A stretch of 64,000 bases of DNA from Anaerolineae bacterium (GTDB taxonomy: Bacteria; Chloroflexota; Anaerolineae; Promineifilales; Promineifilaceae): NCBI GenBank assembly GCA_023382655.1, contig JAHDWK010000017.1, positions 1-64,000 of the forward strand, in the 5' to 3' direction. The position numbers and the translations under genes were made by a program. Shown piece after piece: positions 25,737 to 33,486 of this stretch (positions are counted from its first letter, which is position 1; the number at the start of each line of letters is the position of its first letter). The notes below the pieces were generated by a model, which was given only the letters and a program-made list of their open reading frames with translations, was not told the DNA's origin and did no database searches.

Positions 25737-26392
25737 GGCTGCAACACCCGAAAATCATCAAACTGGATCACGGCCGTGCCCGGATCAAACACGCTGGCCC
25801 CTACGCCCACATCACCGCGCACAAATGTCGGGTCAACAACCGTTGTCACCGGCACGCCATTGATTTGCAACCCCAGTTCATTGCCCACACAACTCACCCG
25901 CAGTTCATTCAGCGCCGGGCCTTGCTGGATGGCGTCTGACTGGATGTAATTATCCGTCAGGTAAATGATTTGCGGTGAACCGGTCTGGTATTTGCCAATG
26001 GCGTAATACCCATCACCGCTGATCAAGAACACGTAAAAGTTATTCTCATCCTGATAGCGGCAGATAACGCCATAGGCGTTATTATCCGGCCCGCTCACCT
26101 GCGTTGCTTTGGTGGTAATAATCACATTATCAAAGTCACGCCCCGGATTCGTCCAGCCTATCTGCCCTGGCTGGCTCACGCTGATTTGCAGCACCTCGGT
26201 CTCCGGCACGATTTCCACTACGACGCCGCTTTCGTTATATTCCCGCCAGCCACAATTTTGTTCGCCACCAAAATTATCAAAAAAGAGGGCGCCACCCGTA
26301 TTGCACTCGGCTACCGTTGGCCCTCCCAACGAGCAAGCGGGCAGCAAACAGAGCAAAAGAAACAATCCCAACAACCAAAACCGCATCATCAT
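25733..26392 (-). CDS. Lipoprotein with LamG/jelly-roll-like domain, copy 2
   Basis: 219 residues with signal peptide and lipobox LLPAC (Cys20). The mature part repeats the plan of the neighbouring lipoprotein: ALFFDNFGG, VIITTKATQV, YGVICRYQDENNFYVFLISGDGYYAIGKY, and NELRVSCVGNELGLQINGVPVTTVVDPTFVRGDVGVGA ending in IQFDDFRVLQP. Four cysteines besides the lipidated one are likely to form disulfides. First gene of a two-gene unit. Its ATG is one of three in a row. Function not assigned. Confidence 0.75.
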   Translation of the reverse strand: MMMRFWLLGLFLLLCLLPACSLGGPTVAECNTGGALFFDNFGGEQNCGWREYNESGVVVEIVPETEVLQISVSQPGQIGWTNPGRDFDNVIITTKATQVSGPDNNAYGVICRYQDENNFYVFLISGDGYYAIGKYQTGSPQIIYLTDNYIQSDAIQQGPALNELRVSCVGNELGLQINGVPVTTVVDPTFVRGDVGVGASVFDPGTAVIQFDDFRVLQP

Positions 26393-26417
26393 AGCCTCAT
26401 TTAAGCGTTTTGCCCCT

Positions 26418-26454
26418 CAAGACCTGACAGGTCTCCAAAAACCCGTCAGGTTTG
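26418..26454. repeat. Palindromic element, CTGACAGGTCT family
   Basis: AAGACCTGACAGGTCT at 26419 and ACCCGTCAGGTTT ending at 26453, with one mismatch. Confidence 0.85.
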
Positions 26455-26465
26455 AATGGTTATTT

Positions 26466-26624
26466 TCATTGTTCGTTTTCAGGATCATCACCCAGCTGTT
26501 GATTCAGCTTTTCAATTTCCCCCGCTATCTTTTGCTGCTGACGCGAGGTGTATAGGTAGAATACAAACAAGGCAATCCAGAAAACAGCGATTACAACACC
26601 GACAAGCATTAAATTTTCAAGCAC
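26466..26624 (-). CDS. CcmD-like small membrane protein (52 aa)
   Basis: Read directly from sequence. GTG at 26622-26624 is preceded by GAGGAG with an 8-base gap, and the frame runs 52 codons to TGA at 26466-26468. One membrane helix (LMLVGVVIAVFWIALFVFYLY, with TSRQQQK after it), then an acidic coiled segment (IAGEIEKLNQQLGDDPENEQ). This one-helix plus basic-then-acidic layout is typical of CcmD-family peptides of cytochrome c maturation. No other ccm gene is nearby, so the role is inferred from shape only. Confidence 0.7.
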   Translation of the reverse strand: MLENLMLVGVVIAVFWIALFVFYLYTSRQQQKIAGEIEKLNQQLGDDPENEQ

Positions 26625-26651
26625 CGGTCATTCTCCTCTGCAAACAGCCCC

Positions 26652-26692
26652 AAATGACGCAAATTTCACGAATTTGTGTCATTCGTGGCTAA
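26652..26692. repeat. Palindrome AATGACGCAAATT
   Basis: AATGACGCAAATT and AATTTGTGTCATT face each other around TCACG. One mismatch in the arms. A half copy is at about 25002. Confidence 0.75.
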
Positions 26693-26754
26693 ACTTTCGT
26701 TCATCGAGTTTACCCGATACGGCCGTTCCCCGCACATCCTCAGACATGAGGCGA

Positions 26755-27318
26755 TCAGGCATGGGAATCCCATAGCGGTTCGGCACGGCCGTGCTGCTGA
26801 TTTTCGTAGCGAGCCATGACAAACAGGGCGTCGGACAGCCGGTTGAGGTAGGGAATGACATGGGCGCCCACCGCTTCCTGGCGGGACAACGCCACCACCA
26901 CCCGCTCGGCGCGGCGGCAGACGGTGCGAGCCACATGCAAATTGGCCGCCCCCACCGTGCCACCGGGCAAAATAAAGTTTTCCAGCGGTCCCAATTCTAC
27001 CGAGAGTTCATCCATCAACTGTTCCAATTTTTCCACATGGCGCGGCTCAATTTGGGGAATCTGGTATTGGTTTTTGTCCTCTTCGGGAAAGCAGAGGTCA
27101 GAGCCGAGATGGAAGAGTTCGTTTTGTACGGCCGTTAACGCCGTCATCAAACGCAGCGCCAACCCATGCGCCAGCGCCACACCAATCACCGCGTTCAGTT
27201 CATCTACTGTGCCATAGGCTTCCACCCGCAAGGATTCTTTGGGCACTCGCTGGCGGCTGCCCAGGCTGGTTGTGCCCTCATCACCGGTACGGGTATATAT
27301 TTTGGTCAATCGTGGCAT
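26755..27318 (-). CDS. Cob(I)yrinic acid a,c-diamide adenosyltransferase (PduO type)
   Basis: 187 residues, the normal length of PduO-type ATP:cob(I)alamin adenosyltransferases. The ATP-binding N-terminus is TKIYTRTGDEGTTSLGS. The conserved helix has YGTVDELNAVIG, the middle ILPGG, and the active-site arginines appear in CRRAERVVV, followed by YLNRLSDALFVMAR. It makes adenosylcobalamin for enzymes such as methylmalonyl-CoA mutase or class II ribonucleotide reductase. GGAGGATAAACA precedes the ATG. No cobalamin riboswitch is visible upstream, and no other cobalamin gene is in the window. Confidence 0.95.
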   Translation of the reverse strand: MPRLTKIYTRTGDEGTTSLGSRQRVPKESLRVEAYGTVDELNAVIGVALAHGLALRLMTALTAVQNELFHLGSDLCFPEEDKNQYQIPQIEPRHVEKLEQLMDELSVELGPLENFILPGGTVGAANLHVARTVCRRAERVVVALSRQEAVGAHVIPYLNRLSDALFVMARYENQQHGRAEPLWDSHA

Positions 27319-27368
27319 TGTTTATCCTCCAACGGCAGAAGGATAATGCGAACGTTAAGCTGGCGCAA

Positions 27369-27429
27369 ACCCGTAATCCGTGAATCGTAACCCGTAATCC
27401 GATCACGGTTCACGGATTACGGGTTACGA
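27369..27429. repeat. Palindromic element, CGTAATC family
   Basis: CCCGTAATCCGTGAATCGTA units, then inverted GTTCACGGATTACGGGTTAC. Located in the divergent spacer between the adenosyltransferase and metallophosphoesterase genes. Confidence 0.87.
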
Positions 27430-27513
27430 ATCAGGTGGCACGGCCGTGCAAAGCCGGGTAAGCTAATGGGCTGGCGACTATTCATCATTTCACTTGAAGA
27501 GGTTTCAATTTTT

Positions 27514-28665
27514 ATGACTGATTTACAACAACAACGCCTGCTGGTAGTAGGCGATTTACATTATGAAACAGCCCAACACGAACGGCTGGAGCGGGCACGG
27601 CAGCAGTTAATGGCTCTGCAACCGGACGCCGTGATCAGCCTGGGCGACCAGGGCGGTTATTCCCACTGTGGCACCCGCCTTTCATTTGCAGAGGGATACG
27701 ATTATTTCAGCGGTTTTGGCGTCCCTTTTTACCCGCTCATTGGCAACCATGATATGGAAGGGGCGGAATTTAAGAAGGACCAAGAAGCGGTAGCGGCCTG
27801 GTGTGAGGTATTTGAACGGACACGGCCGTATACCTGTGTGGATTGGGGTATGGCCGTGGGCATCACCCTCTCCCAGACCAGCTTCCGCAACAATGAAGGC
27901 TCACACCACGAAGTCCACATTGACGACGAACAGTTTGACTGGTTCGTGCAGACAGTGGCGGCCCATCGTGACCGCCCCATTTTTGTGTTCAGCCATGCGC
28001 CCATCCTGGGGTCTGGCTTGCGGGTACTGCAAGACCTGCACCTGAAAGGGCCAAACGCCTACCTGAACCATTACACTTACCCGGAAAAGTTCATCGAACT
28101 GGTGCAGGCCAACCCGCAGATCAAACTCTGGTTTTCCGGGCACAATCACCTGGGGCATGATTATGAGGACGCGATTACCCAGGCGGGGCACTGCACCTTT
28201 GTCCACACCGGGGTTATTGGCGACCATACCCGCGACGGCCGTCGCCATACCCGCTTCCTGGCCTTTGACACTGCTGGATTTGACCTGCACACCGTCAACC
28301 ATGAAGATGGTGAAGTGCGGCGGGATGTCAGCCTTCGTTATGCTGAGAATGAGTTAATCAGGCATCAGACGTTTACGGAACGGCCGTTAGACCGTTTTTT
28401 CCCACCGCCGCCCACTCCCAACGGTGATGGCATCGTGGTGGGCAACAGCGTCTTGTTGCGCCACCGGGATATGCTGGTGGAGTACGATCACACGATGGGC
28501 GCACCCGTCGGCATTGTGGCCGACAATCTGAACGGGGCGAAAATTGAAGTCGAAGGGGACGTGGTCATCATTCACCGCAGCAGCGGCGCAGTGGATCGGC
28601 GGGAGCAGAATGGGTACGGCCGTTACCTGCAAGCCTACTTCCCCAACCCCTGGCGTATAACGTGA
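27514..28665 (+). CDS. Calcineurin-like metallophosphoesterase
   Basis: 383 residues from the ATG at 27514, with AAGAGG upstream. An in-frame ATG at 27466 is less likely. Metal motifs are VVGDLHYE (GDxH), SLGDQGG (GDxx), LIGNHDME (GNHD), FVFSHAP and WFSGHNHLGH (GHxH), in the usual order, so a binuclear phosphoesterase is likely. The substrate is unknown. The C-terminal 100 residues form an added beta-rich region. The final ATA ACG TGA runs into a palindromic element, so the stop codon belongs to the repeat. Confidence 0.92.
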   Translation: MTDLQQQRLLVVGDLHYETAQHERLERARQQLMALQPDAVISLGDQGGYSHCGTRLSFAEGYDYFSGFGVPFYPLIGNHDMEGAEFKKDQEAVAAWCEVFERTRPYTCVDWGMAVGITLSQTSFRNNEGSHHEVHIDDEQFDWFVQTVAAHRDRPIFVFSHAPILGSGLRVLQDLHLKGPNAYLNHYTYPEKFIELVQANPQIKLWFSGHNHLGHDYEDAITQAGHCTFVHTGVIGDHTRDGRRHTRFLAFDTAGFDLHTVNHEDGEVRRDVSLRYAENELIRHQTFTERPLDRFFPPPPTPNGDGIVVGNSVLLRHRDMLVEYDHTMGAPVGIVADNLNGAKIEVEGDVVIIHRSSGAVDRREQNGYGRYLQAYFPNPWRIT

Positions 28666-28713
28666 TGCGTGATGCGTAATCCGTCACGGGTCACGCATCA
28701 CGCATCACGGATT
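28661..28713. repeat. Palindromic element, GTGATGCGTAATCC variant
   Basis: CGTGATGCGTGATGCGTAAT pairs with inverted GCATCACGCATCACGG (28693-28710). It overlaps the stop of the metallophosphoesterase gene and the 3' end of the DUF2723 gene. Confidence 0.85.
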
Positions 28714-30195
28714 GCTACATTCCAACTGAAACGCCGGTTCGTCTTCGGGCATGAGTTGGGCAAAACATAACGGCCGTGTGGCTCCATTCTGCGCGTAAAA
28801 AGCGGGCAAATCATCGGCTGCGGGCACAAACAAGTCCGGGTATTGCGCCGCCAGATGGCGACGATGCCAGTCAAAGGCAAACAGATTGCTATCCACTACC
28901 ACCACATCAGGCCGTTGCCCCTCCACGTGATGAAAATACCAGAGGGCGAAGGTGGTATCACCGTCACTGGACACCAACAAAACGTGGGCGGGGGCAGTTT
29001 GCAGCAGAGTTGTGGCCGACGGCCGTACCATCACCCCCTGGCTTAAATCCTGCCCACGAAAATTGAGCAGCAGCAGGCACAACGGCAGCAGTAATGACCA
29101 TTGTCGCAGCCGGCACAGTCCCAACCCCAAAAACATGGCTGCCAGCAGCAAAACCGGCAATGTATACACCAGCGCATCGGGCGTGTTGTAGCCCAGGGCG
29201 TAGAGCAGGTAAAGGGTGGCGGTAACGAGGCCGGTAATGGGTAATCGGTAATCGGTAATCGGTAATCCGAAGCCGGAAGTCCGAAGTCCGATGCCCGATT
29301 TCGGACTTCGGGCTTCCGGCTTCGGGCCTCCGTATTTTGCCAGGCCGAGGGCGGCGAAGAGGAAGCCGAGCCAGAGGAATTGGCCGGGGAGTAAGACAGC
29401 CCATTCGCGTAAGCGGGAAATCAGGAGAGCGGGGGGGGCGGCAAAAAGGTTCGGGCGATAAATCTGGGCGCTGACCAGCCACCACCAGCCGCGCAGCGTG
29501 TCCGGCTCGCCCCAGCGTACCGGACTGGTATTCTGGGCAAACAGGGGCAGCAACAAAAAGGGCAGCAGCCCGACCAATAGACCGATGATCAACGGTCGCC
29601 ACTGTCGCCAGCCACAGCCCACCAGCGCCAGCGGCAGCATCAGCAGCGAGGTCAGGTGGGTGGTGATGCTCAGCCCCAAGAAGAGGCCAACCAACCAACA
29701 CGGCCGTGCCGTCAGCAATGCCCACAAAAAAAGCGCCAGGCAGAGCAGGTTAAGGGCGTACACTTCGCTAACCAACGCCTGCCCCCACACCAGCGGCGCA
29801 AATGCAAAAGTCAACCCCGCCGTCACCGCCGCTATGTTCACTATGTTCGCGTTTGTAGTAGGCGATTTATCGCCGTCAGAAGGCAATGAATTGCCTACTA
29901 CGAACACATTTACGGCCGTGATCAACCCTACCGCCCCGGCCACACACACGGCTGAGAAAAGGTTGAACCGGTAGACGGCCGTGCCCAGCGGCAGCCAACT
30001 CCATAGATGCCCCAACAGCACATAGGTCGGGTAGCCCGGCGGATGGGGCACACCCCACGTAACGGCCGCCGTAATCAATTCGCCGCCATCGCTGCTGAAG
30101 TTGGCCCACGTGAGGTCGGGCGCCAACGTGCGCAGGTAAACCGCCAGCGCCACCATGGCCGTCAAAAGGGAGATGAGGAGTGGGGCGCGTTTCAT
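28705..30195 (-). CDS. DUF2723-family membrane glycosyltransferase
   Basis: 496 residues with about ten membrane helices. The N-terminus LRTLAPDLTWANFSSDGGELITAAVTWGVPHPPGYPTY is the signature of DUF2723 (PF11028), a GT-C type protein O-mannosyltransferase-like family. Asp and Glu in SSDGGE are the likely catalytic residues. It probably uses a lipid-linked sugar outside the membrane. Two different palindromic elements sit in frame in this one gene: 29846-29906 (giving NVFVVGNSLPSDGDKSPTT in a periplasmic or cytosolic loop) and 29230-29333 (giving a proline/arginine/serine loop). Its start at 30195 lacks a clear ribosome binding site. Confidence 0.88.
   Translation of the reverse strand: MKRAPLLISLLTAMVALAVYLRTLAPDLTWANFSSDGGELITAAVTWGVPHPPGYPTYVLLGHLWSWLPLGTAVYRFNLFSAVCVAGAVGLITAVNVFVVGNSLPSDGDKSPTTNANIVNIAAVTAGLTFAFAPLVWGQALVSEVYALNLLCLALFLWALLTARPCWLVGLFLGLSITTHLTSLLMLPLALVGCGWRQWRPLIIGLLVGLLPFLLLPLFAQNTSPVRWGEPDTLRGWWWLVSAQIYRPNLFAAPPALLISRLREWAVLLPGQFLWLGFLFAALGLAKYGGPKPEARSPKSGIGLRTSGFGLPITDYRLPITGLVTATLYLLYALGYNTPDALVYTLPVLLLAAMFLGLGLCRLRQWSLLLPLCLLLLNFRGQDLSQGVMVRPSATTLLQTAPAHVLLVSSDGDTTFALWYFHHVEGQRPDVVVVDSNLFAFDWHRRHLAAQYPDLFVPAADDLPAFYAQNGATRPLCFAQLMPEDEPAFQLECSNP
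29230..29333. repeat. Composite palindromic element inside the DUF2723 gene
   Basis: Four GGTAATC units (29236-29268) are followed by CGAAGCCGGAAGTCCGAAGT (29269-29288) and its long inverted copy, GACTTCGGGCTTCCGGCTTC (29303-29322), continuing to 29333. About 100 bp, translated in frame. Confidence 0.85.
29846..29906. repeat. Palindromic element inside the DUF2723 gene (GTAGTAGGCGATTTA family)
   Basis: GTTCGCGTTTGTAGTAGGCG pairs with AATTGCCTACTACGAAC (ends 29906). Near-identical to the spacer copy at 8543-8597, but here read in frame. Confidence 0.88.
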
Positions 30196-30236
30196 GGGGG
30201 ATGGGGATATTGGGGTATTAACAAATACCCCCTATC

Positions 30237-32357
30237 TCAATATCCATCTGCTGCCCCCGGTCGCACAATCAGCGCCGAGGGGTCACCGAGGAGGACAAAG
30301 GTGTCACTGACTTCGCGCAGACCGTTGTTGCTGGTGTCCAGCGATAGTTTGGCCTGCTGAAAGGCATCACCCATGCGCTGGACAGTGGGGTCATTCAGGT
30401 TTTGCAGCAGAGCGGCGGCAAAGGGTTCTTGATGATTAGAAAGGGTGAGACTGGTGGCGGCCACAGTTAATACCGGCCCCTGCTCATGCTGCAACATCGC
30501 CTCGGCCAGCGACTCAACGCCAGGCTGGGCAAAGAGGCCGGTGAGGCAGGTTAGCTGCACAACGATGGCCGGTTGGCCGGTCTGCAAGTTATTCACTGCA
30601 TCCAGGTTGAACAGATTCTCCTTGCCCCACAACGCCAGACTGCCATGCCCGATGTAAGTAGTGAGCCAGGCGCCCTGGTTCCACACGGCCGTCACCTCTG
30701 CTGCCATCGCCCCAGGCAAATGCGTTACGGCCGTTTCCGGGATACCGGCCCCTTGCCACAGTCTCTCCGCCATAGGGGCAAACCCGGCTTCGCTGGCATC
30801 GGTGGCAAAAAGAGCGGTAGCTACGGCCGTGCCCGCTTCATACGCCAGGGTACGCGCCACCAGCGATTCCACCTCAGCCACGCTGTCCACCGGCCAGCGG
30901 CCCACAGCCAGATCGGGCTGCCCATCGCCGTCCACATCGGCCAGACGGCCGTCGCTGACCGTCTCGCCACTGTAAGCCACCGGCACGAGCAGGGAGGGCA
31001 CATGATTGACGGGAATGGCCGTGTTATGGGCGCGGTAATCGGTAGTCGCTTCGCCCACCAGCAGCAGGTAGCGCGGTTTGGGGTCTTGCCAGGTGGTGAG
31101 GGTATAGTTCACAAATTGCTGGATGCTGGTCGGCGATGCTTCGCCGCTGCCAAAATCGTCGTAGATTTCGGCTACGGGGATGACGGCGGCGGTTAGACCT
31201 TGCACCTGCCGCGCCTCTACCAATGGCGTCAGGGCTGGCGCTAGCGTATCGGTGGTAATGATGAGCAGGTCGGCCTGGTTTGCCGGGCCGCGCCAACTGC
31301 TTTGCCGGGCCAACGCCAGACTGTCTGGGGAACGATAACCGGGGGGGGCGACGGCCGTCACTTGCATCCCCGCGGCCACATTCACTGTCGCCATGCCATC
31401 GGCAAAATGTGCGGGCAGGCGGGTGGGGCGCGCCGGGTTTTGTACGTCCAGCACCAGCGGCGGGGCGGAGAAGTTGGTCAGGGTAACGGCGAACCCGAAG
31501 CGGCTTCGGGCTGTGTCCGTATCGGCCTGGAAGGTGAGCGCATCATTGACGGCCGTAGGCGGGATGGGCAATTCCAGTTCCAGCCAGTTCAGCAGCATGA
31601 TGTCCAGCAAAACAGCGCCGGGCGCTTCGTTGTCCAGGGTGATCTGGTTTTCACCCTGGCGCAACAGGCCGGGCGGCAGAGTGAGGGTTGCTTGATGATG
31701 GGCGGGGCCATCCCAACGAATGGTCTCGATGAATTGCCCATTGAGCCACACATCCAGGTCGTGGTCGTCAGGCACATCTGGGCTGTGGGTTTGCCCCCAT
31801 AGTTGCAGGCGCAGGCGGGCGGGGGCGTCGGCGACGGCAGGCAGGGTGACGGGAATGTCCACCGTCTGCCCCTGGCTAATTTTGTGCCAGAACCAGGGAT
31901 CGGTGTGGTCGGCGTCCAGCGCCCGTGCTTCGTACAGGTGGTTTTCCTGCAAATGCAGGGTATGGGTGACGGTGGCAGCGGGGGCGACGGCAGCGGGGGT
32001 GACGGCCGTCTCGACTATCAATTCCCCTGGCTGGCCGATTAGCAGCAGGTAGGGGCGGGTATTGGTGTAACGGCTATCGGGGGCACGGCCGTAGAAGAGC
32101 AGGGCGTCATCTTGCAGCAGGTAGGGTACGGTCGTGTCACCTTGCGTGAGTTGCATCTGGTCACTATTCAGGGTGGTCAGTTGCAGACCGGCTGCTTGTA
32201 GTTCTGCCAGCGTCAGCCGGTACACACCATCTGTGGAAATGCCCACGATGAGGCGGTCGGTGGCGACGGCCGTTTCCGGGGCTGGCGGTTCGTGGCGGCA
32301 GGCAGCTCCCACACAAATCAGCAAGAGAAAGAACAAGATAAGTTGGCGAAAGGTCAC
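30237..32357 (-). CDS. Gingipain-like peptidase C25 family lipoprotein
   Basis: 706 residues from GTG at 32357, with AGGAG six bases upstream. Signal peptide and lipobox VGAAC (Cys19) predict an outer-face lipoprotein. The catalytic histidine is His571 in YIGHGSLALWG and the cysteine is Cys604 in VQLTCLTG. The 33-residue spacing equals that of gingipain R (His211/Cys244). The N-terminal 340 residues are beta-rich with a carbohydrate/propeptide-like look (LRLQLWGQTHSPDVPDDHDLDVWLNGQ). Arg- or Lys-type cysteine endopeptidase activity is likely. The last residues GDPSALIVRPG match the family's final strand. Downstream of the 1030-residue paralogue in the same direction. Confidence 0.87.
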   Translation of the reverse strand: MTFRQLILFFLLLICVGAACRHEPPAPETAVATDRLIVGISTDGVYRLTLAELQAAGLQLTTLNSDQMQLTQGDTTVPYLLQDDALLFYGRAPDSRYTNTRPYLLLIGQPGELIVETAVTPAAVAPAATVTHTLHLQENHLYEARALDADHTDPWFWHKISQGQTVDIPVTLPAVADAPARLRLQLWGQTHSPDVPDDHDLDVWLNGQFIETIRWDGPAHHQATLTLPPGLLRQGENQITLDNEAPGAVLLDIMLLNWLELELPIPPTAVNDALTFQADTDTARSRFGFAVTLTNFSAPPLVLDVQNPARPTRLPAHFADGMATVNVAAGMQVTAVAPPGYRSPDSLALARQSSWRGPANQADLLIITTDTLAPALTPLVEARQVQGLTAAVIPVAEIYDDFGSGEASPTSIQQFVNYTLTTWQDPKPRYLLLVGEATTDYRAHNTAIPVNHVPSLLVPVAYSGETVSDGRLADVDGDGQPDLAVGRWPVDSVAEVESLVARTLAYEAGTAVATALFATDASEAGFAPMAERLWQGAGIPETAVTHLPGAMAAEVTAVWNQGAWLTTYIGHGSLALWGKENLFNLDAVNNLQTGQPAIVVQLTCLTGLFAQPGVESLAEAMLQHEQGPVLTVAATSLTLSNHQEPFAAALLQNLNDPTVQRMGDAFQQAKLSLDTSNNGLREVSDTFVLLGDPSALIVRPGAADGY

Positions 32358-32365
32358 GCTGGCTC

Positions 32366-33433
32366 CTACTGGCGGCGGCGCACAAAGAGGACAATGGAAC
32401 CGACAATGGCGGCGATGAAGATGAATAGCCCGGCCAAAAATCCGAGCCAGAGAATACCGGTGCTGCTGGCGAGTGTGGCTGCTGGCTGTCCGGCGTTTGT
32501 AAGCAGCGTCGAGGCATTGTTGCCAGCGGCGTCGTTGGTCTGGCTGCCCACAATGCCCACGATAGTGGGCGTGGACTGCTGCTCTGGCAGGAAGGTGTTG
32601 GCCGGGTAGGGTGTTTCGGTGGCGTCAATTGTCAACGGGGTGACAATGGCTTCGGGGTAGCCGCTTTCCGTTCCCGGCGGGGTGGTCTGCCCCGGATAAG
32701 CAGATTCCGGGGTAGGCTCTACCTGGGCTATTTCGACAATACCGCTGTTGGTCGGTGAAGGAGAAACCGGCTGGCTGTTGCCGGCGTTGCCAGCGGTGTT
32801 GCTGCTGTTGTCCGGGGCTGATGGGGCCGATTGGTTTTCGGCTACAGCCGGGGTGGGGGTGATGATGGTGCGGGCGGTGGTGGCGGTTGCTTGAGCCAGT
32901 GAAGGTGTGGTTGATGCGGGGGCTGCGGCCGTGCTGGGGGCAGTTGATGTGCTTTGTGTCCCGGTTGTGGGGGTAGAGTCCCCGCCAATGATAATCTGCG
33001 TTGGGGTGGGGTCACCACCGGCAACGACGGTGACGCTACCAACGATGGTGGTCTGGTTACTGGATTCCACTTCTACCAGTTGGTAGGTGTAGGATTGGCC
33101 GGATACGGCCGTTAAATCTCTGGCAATATAGACAGCGCCAAATGTGGGCGATCCCTCCGCTTCAACCAGACCACCAGGATATGGCTGTCCATTTTCGTCT
33201 ACCAACTGCGTCAGATTCGTAAAGTTACCACCCTGGCCTCGCTGCAACATAAAAGCAGCCGCGCCCAATTCGGTTGCCGTTTCCCAGCGCAGTTCCACTC
33301 CGGTGGTAATGCCCATTGCTGTAAAAGAGATTAGTTCCACCGCCAGGCGGGGCCGGGCATAGGCAGAATTGGCCGCCACCAGGAGGAGGATGACCAGGAA
33401 AATAAAGAAAAACTGTTTAATGGATAGCTTCAT
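32366..33433 (-). CDS. Secreted wall or membrane-anchored protein with C-terminal helix
   Basis: 355 residues from the ATG at 33433. An N-terminal signal helix is followed by a fibronectin III-like domain, VELRWETATELGAAAFMLQRG (about 34-54), ending around VEVESSNQT. A long Ser/Thr/Pro/Ala-rich stalk (residues about 135-305) follows, probably glycosylated, then a hydrophobic helix (ILWLGFLAGLFIFIAAIVGS) with VRRRQ at the very end. This resembles a surface protein held by its C-terminus. The head domain is shared with the 159-residue protein at 36864. It lies between two C25 peptidases and may be displayed or processed by them. Confidence 0.78.
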   Translation of the reverse strand: MKLSIKQFFFIFLVILLLVAANSAYARPRLAVELISFTAMGITTGVELRWETATELGAAAFMLQRGQGGNFTNLTQLVDENGQPYPGGLVEAEGSPTFGAVYIARDLTAVSGQSYTYQLVEVESSNQTTIVGSVTVVAGGDPTPTQIIIGGDSTPTTGTQSTSTAPSTAAAPASTTPSLAQATATTARTIITPTPAVAENQSAPSAPDNSSNTAGNAGNSQPVSPSPTNSGIVEIAQVEPTPESAYPGQTTPPGTESGYPEAIVTPLTIDATETPYPANTFLPEQQSTPTIVGIVGSQTNDAAGNNASTLLTNAGQPAATLASSTGILWLGFLAGLFIFIAAIVGSIVLFVRRRQ

Positions 33434-33486
33434 TGTCTGTTTCAAAAATTCCAAAAATAATTCGACAAAACCGCATCAGGTAAAAT

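Noticed and set aside
27319..27513. Cobalamin riboswitch for the adenosyltransferase gene
   Set aside because: The upstream spacer holds only the CGTAATC-type element and no B12-box.
27543..27558. GTAGTAGGCGATTTA in the metallophosphoesterase gene
   Set aside because: It matches the repeat family by sequence but has no inverted arm and simply encodes the GDLH motif, so it is a coincidence.
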